From contig UZAE01015088.1 in assembly GCA_900617975.1 (NCBI GenBank), positions 1 to 10,062 on the forward strand: a stretch of DNA of 10,062 bases, in the 5' to 3' direction. Below, in pieces: positions 7,793-10,062 of the stretch. The notes beneath the pieces are model-generated. The model was not told the origin of the DNA. It did not search any database and saw nothing but the letters and a program-made list of their open reading frames with translations. Position numbers and translations under genes: made by a program. How positions within the stretch are numbered: position 1 is the stretch's first letter; each line of letters opens with the position of its first letter. The DNA is from Rodentolepis nana. Its lineage: Eukaryota > Platyhelminthes > Cestoda > Cyclophyllidea > Hymenolepididae.

Positions 7793-7816
7793 TAGATAAG
7801 TAGATAAGTAGATAAG
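7793..7816. repeat. Tandem repeat, 3 copies of TAGATAAG
   Basis: Three perfect 8-bp units. Each contains GATAAG, which also fits a GATA-factor site, but with no nearby promoter this is best read as a minisatellite seed. Confidence 0.85.
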
Positions 7817-8044
7817 GTCAAGAGAATAACCCCCTTCCACCGCCCCTCAATGACGAATATCGATTCCAAATACTGTATATGTGTTGCGTGATTTCAAATC
7901 AACGATGCCATTGATGACGCATTCTATTGATGAAACTCCACATTTGACTCGAGATAAGCATCGCCATGGTAAAGAGTGAGAACTCAATGCTTTGAAACCA
8001 CTTATCATGCCTCGAAATAGTCACGTGCTAACTTAGCTCTCATA

Positions 8045-8055
8045 TGTTCGAGTCC
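8045..8055 (+). repeat. Isolated tRNA B-box-like sequence
   Basis: TGTTCGAGTCC matches the tRNA/SINE B box in all but the first base. The possible stem-loop GCTAACTTAGC lies just upstream (8027-8037). No A box is found at the expected distance and the T-stem does not pair, so this is at most the remnant of a SINE. Confidence 0.2.
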
Positions 8056-8632
8056 ACACAAGTTGTTAAGTAGAAGGTAGAAAGCAGTTTTCCTTTAAGA
8101 CAACAGGCACAAATGATTTCAAGTAAGAGAGTAAATACGAAGTAATGGTTAAGGAAAATTTATCAAGATTTTAAAAGGAAGTTCTTGGTTTGGCCAGTCC
8201 TACATGCGTAGAACAGCCCATGAGGTAGATTTCCATCACCGAGGGGGGAATCGGGCAAAAAATGGAAGCTTATGACTGCCCCTTCATAGGAAGGAAAGTC
8301 GTTTTATCAAATAGAACCCTATGGACGCTGCACATCGTAATATCATCAACAATGCTCCAATTTCTTTAATTAATCGTTTGGGAAGACAACAAAATCAATA
8401 CCTTTTCTTCCTGGATTAAGTCTCCCTAACAATACCTTTATAGAGGTAGACACCTGATAACTGAAAAGTACAATTTGAATTACTTTAATCCATTTGAACA
8501 TATGTTAAAATACTTCAGTGACTATGTATTGTCAAAATCAGATCAAACCTTTTACCTCGTTCCATCTCTTTCTGTAGCCAACACTCTCAGCATGGAGGTA
8601 TTTTCAGTACTGCAGTTGAACCACAGCCTATT

Positions 8633-8650
8633 TGATTGCGCTGATTGCGC
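8633..8650. repeat. Tandem duplication, 2 copies of TGATTGCGC
   Basis: Two perfect adjacent 9-bp copies, consistent with a replication-slippage duplication. Confidence 0.8.
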
Positions 8651-9413
8651 TTAAACTCTTCAATGGAGATCAGAATTAAGACATTTTCGTAACTGTATAG
8701 CATTCACCTTAATTTGTTTGTACTAATAATTCTGAGGTCTTAGTTTCCGAGGGTGAGTCATTACCGAAATCTTTGAAATCTACTGACTCCACTATGAACT
8801 ATTTCAAATGTCTCATACTGATAAAGATAATTCCAAAGCGGTCTAAATAAAATAGTCGTTTGTACAAGTGACAACCATAGTTTATTGAATAATCCAGACG
8901 CGAAAATATGTTCAGGGAAAGAGATTCCAATCATCTTGCTCTCTATTTATACATAACGAAATTGGAATTTATTTACAACAGTAGAAAAATGTTGGAGAGT
9001 GGAGAGGAACGTGCCGACTAAACTCCACGAAGATTGACCACTTTCAGTGCCTTTCATGAATTCGATTCTCCAGATCTGTTTCCTGTAGATGTTAAGAACC
9101 ACTCACTCTGCTATTGAACAAGCAGAATTAGTTAAATGGTAAAAAGGGATGAAGAGGGGGTTTCTGTATCACTGTTATTTATCATTGTGAGCTTTGAGCG
9201 AAATACTATGAGAAAAGAGCATGATTAATGCTGTTTGGAGTTGCTCATTGTGACAGATTTCTCACGAACACTCACTCTGTTCCCACAAGTGGGGTTAATT
9301 CCCATAAAAAACTCTGACTTGTGGATCAGAGATTAATAGCTAACATGGGTGGATTCTGAGCACAAGCAAAATGTACTTTGCAAAGTTCAATTAGTCATAT
9401 CAATACAAAAAAT

Positions 9414-9441
9414 CTTAAGTGCTTTCAATTAGCAACTTAAG
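9414..9441. repeat. Imperfect inverted repeat
   Basis: CTTAAGTGCT (9414-9423) and AGCAACTTAAG (9431-9441) pair with one bulged base around a 7-nt loop. The palindrome ACTTTGCAAAGT lies nearby at 9375-9386. Confidence 0.6.
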
Positions 9442-9613
9442 AATACTCGAAGATGCGGATTGAATCTCATTCGGTAATAAGCATACAAAGAGAACATGGC
9501 TTACATGACCACATCGGATGAACAAACTGGATATAGCTGACGCAGGGTGAGGTGTCTAGAAGGAATATGCGTCTGAATATCGCATAAGTGTTTACATGTG
9601 GTCAGTACCAACC

Positions 9614-9629
9614 TTAATTGGCCAATTAA
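9614..9629. repeat. Perfect 16-bp palindrome
   Basis: TTAATTGGCCAATTAA is fully self-complementary and contains two overlapping AATTGG/CCAATT half-sites; no role can be assigned. Confidence 0.7.
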
Positions 9630-9802
9630 TCGTGAACTCAACCACTAAAGCATTCGAATTCGCGGTAAACGGATAAGTAGGTTTGAAATTTAGAATGCCA
9701 AATGTTTGGCCAGTGAACTTAATTGCTTAATTAAGGCTCTAGTAACTTGCCTATTTCAGTAATTGTAAGTAGTATTTTTAAAATTTCATTCTCATCTTTT
9801 GT

Positions 9803-9817
9803 CCCCCCCCCCCCCCC
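9803..9817. repeat. C15 homopolymer
   Basis: Uninterrupted run of 15 C in the distal non-coding part. Confidence 0.9.
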
Positions 9818-9990
9818 ATCATTCTGATTCATCCTCCAAGTGGACTGATTTGGTCATAAACAGGTTTATTAGAAATGGTAAGAAGGTAAAAAAAGCCGGA
9901 ATAATAACCAAGCTCTAGCCTAGAGAATTAATACCACGAAATGGATATGGGTCAGATTCGGAGATGGAATCTTTTCTCGGAAAGAATGCG

Positions 9991-10010
9991 CTGTGACGCA
10001 GTGGTCACAG
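9991..10010. repeat. Perfect 7-bp GC-containing inverted repeat
   Basis: CTGTGAC (9991-9997) and GTCACAG (10004-10010) with loop GCAGTG. A box-A-like TGACGCAGTGG overlaps it (9994-10004), but no B box follows. An A/T-only tract begins directly after. Confidence 0.65.
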
Positions 10011-10062
10011 TATATATACAAGTATATTTATTTATTTATATCAAATGGCAGGCGTTTTGATA

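Larger units (their letters stand above)
7258..10062. other. Gene-free intergenic stretch
   Basis: No coding region, splice-bounded exon or functional tRNA was recognised on either strand. Contents are the isolated B-box-like sequence at 8045, small tandem repeats at 7793-7816 and 8633-8650, palindromes between 9375 and 9629, a C15 run at 9803-9817, and a hairpin at 9991-10010 followed by an A/T-only repeat to about 10040. Exons of a neighbouring gene that are short and divergent could have been missed. Confidence 0.5.

Noticed and set aside
7793..7816. GATA-factor binding cluster
   Set aside because: The three GATAAG sites are simply the tandem 8-bp repeat; there is no promoter or gene nearby to support a regulatory role.
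1..10062. CRISPR array, bacterial operon, phage or viral genes
   Set aside because: No regularly spaced repeats, no ribosome-binding-site-led ORFs and no viral or reverse transcriptase motifs are visible; the intron-bearing animal gene makes a prokaryotic origin untenable.

Overview
This window looks like animal nuclear DNA. It is AT-rich and mostly non-coding, with spliced mini-exons, long introns, simple repeats and no long ORF. The one protein that can be identified is the C-terminal cytoplasmic tail of an L1-family cell adhesion molecule (neuroglian / L1CAM / NrCAM / neurofascin), a family found only in animals. The very divergent tail, tiny exons, a possible tRNA-derived SINE and many poly(G)/poly(C) runs suggest an invertebrate. 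A parasitic flatworm such as a tapeworm would fit, but that is a guess.

The gene runs on the + strand. A probable 39-nt exon (95-133) encodes a basic stretch, RRRIKSKVTFRP. A 98-nt exon (1132-1229) encodes an acidic stretch ending in GSDEDGELEAYNMDP. The terminal exon (5353-5441) encodes FNEEASFIGQY, the ankyrin-binding motif of the family, then a short Ser/Arg-rich tail ending in -HTAI and a TAA stop. Splice phases match across both junctions (2/2, then 1/1). The introns are 998 nt (134-1131) and 4123 nt (1230-5352). The extracellular Ig and fibronectin domains and the membrane span must lie upstream of this window.

The 4.1-kb intron holds GA and C runs and several inverted repeats. The densest is a nested set at 5206-5284, about 70 nt before the terminal exon. 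From 5442 to the end there is 3' UTR of unknown length and then apparently intergenic sequence. It contains a decayed tRNA-like A-box/B-box unit near 7112-7166, more G/C runs, small tandem repeats and palindromes. No second gene was found on either strand.

Functionally, the three exons build a tail that would attach a neural adhesion receptor to the ankyrin/spectrin cytoskeleton (FIGQY), possibly to ERM proteins through the basic stretch, and possibly to PDZ scaffolds through the C-terminus.
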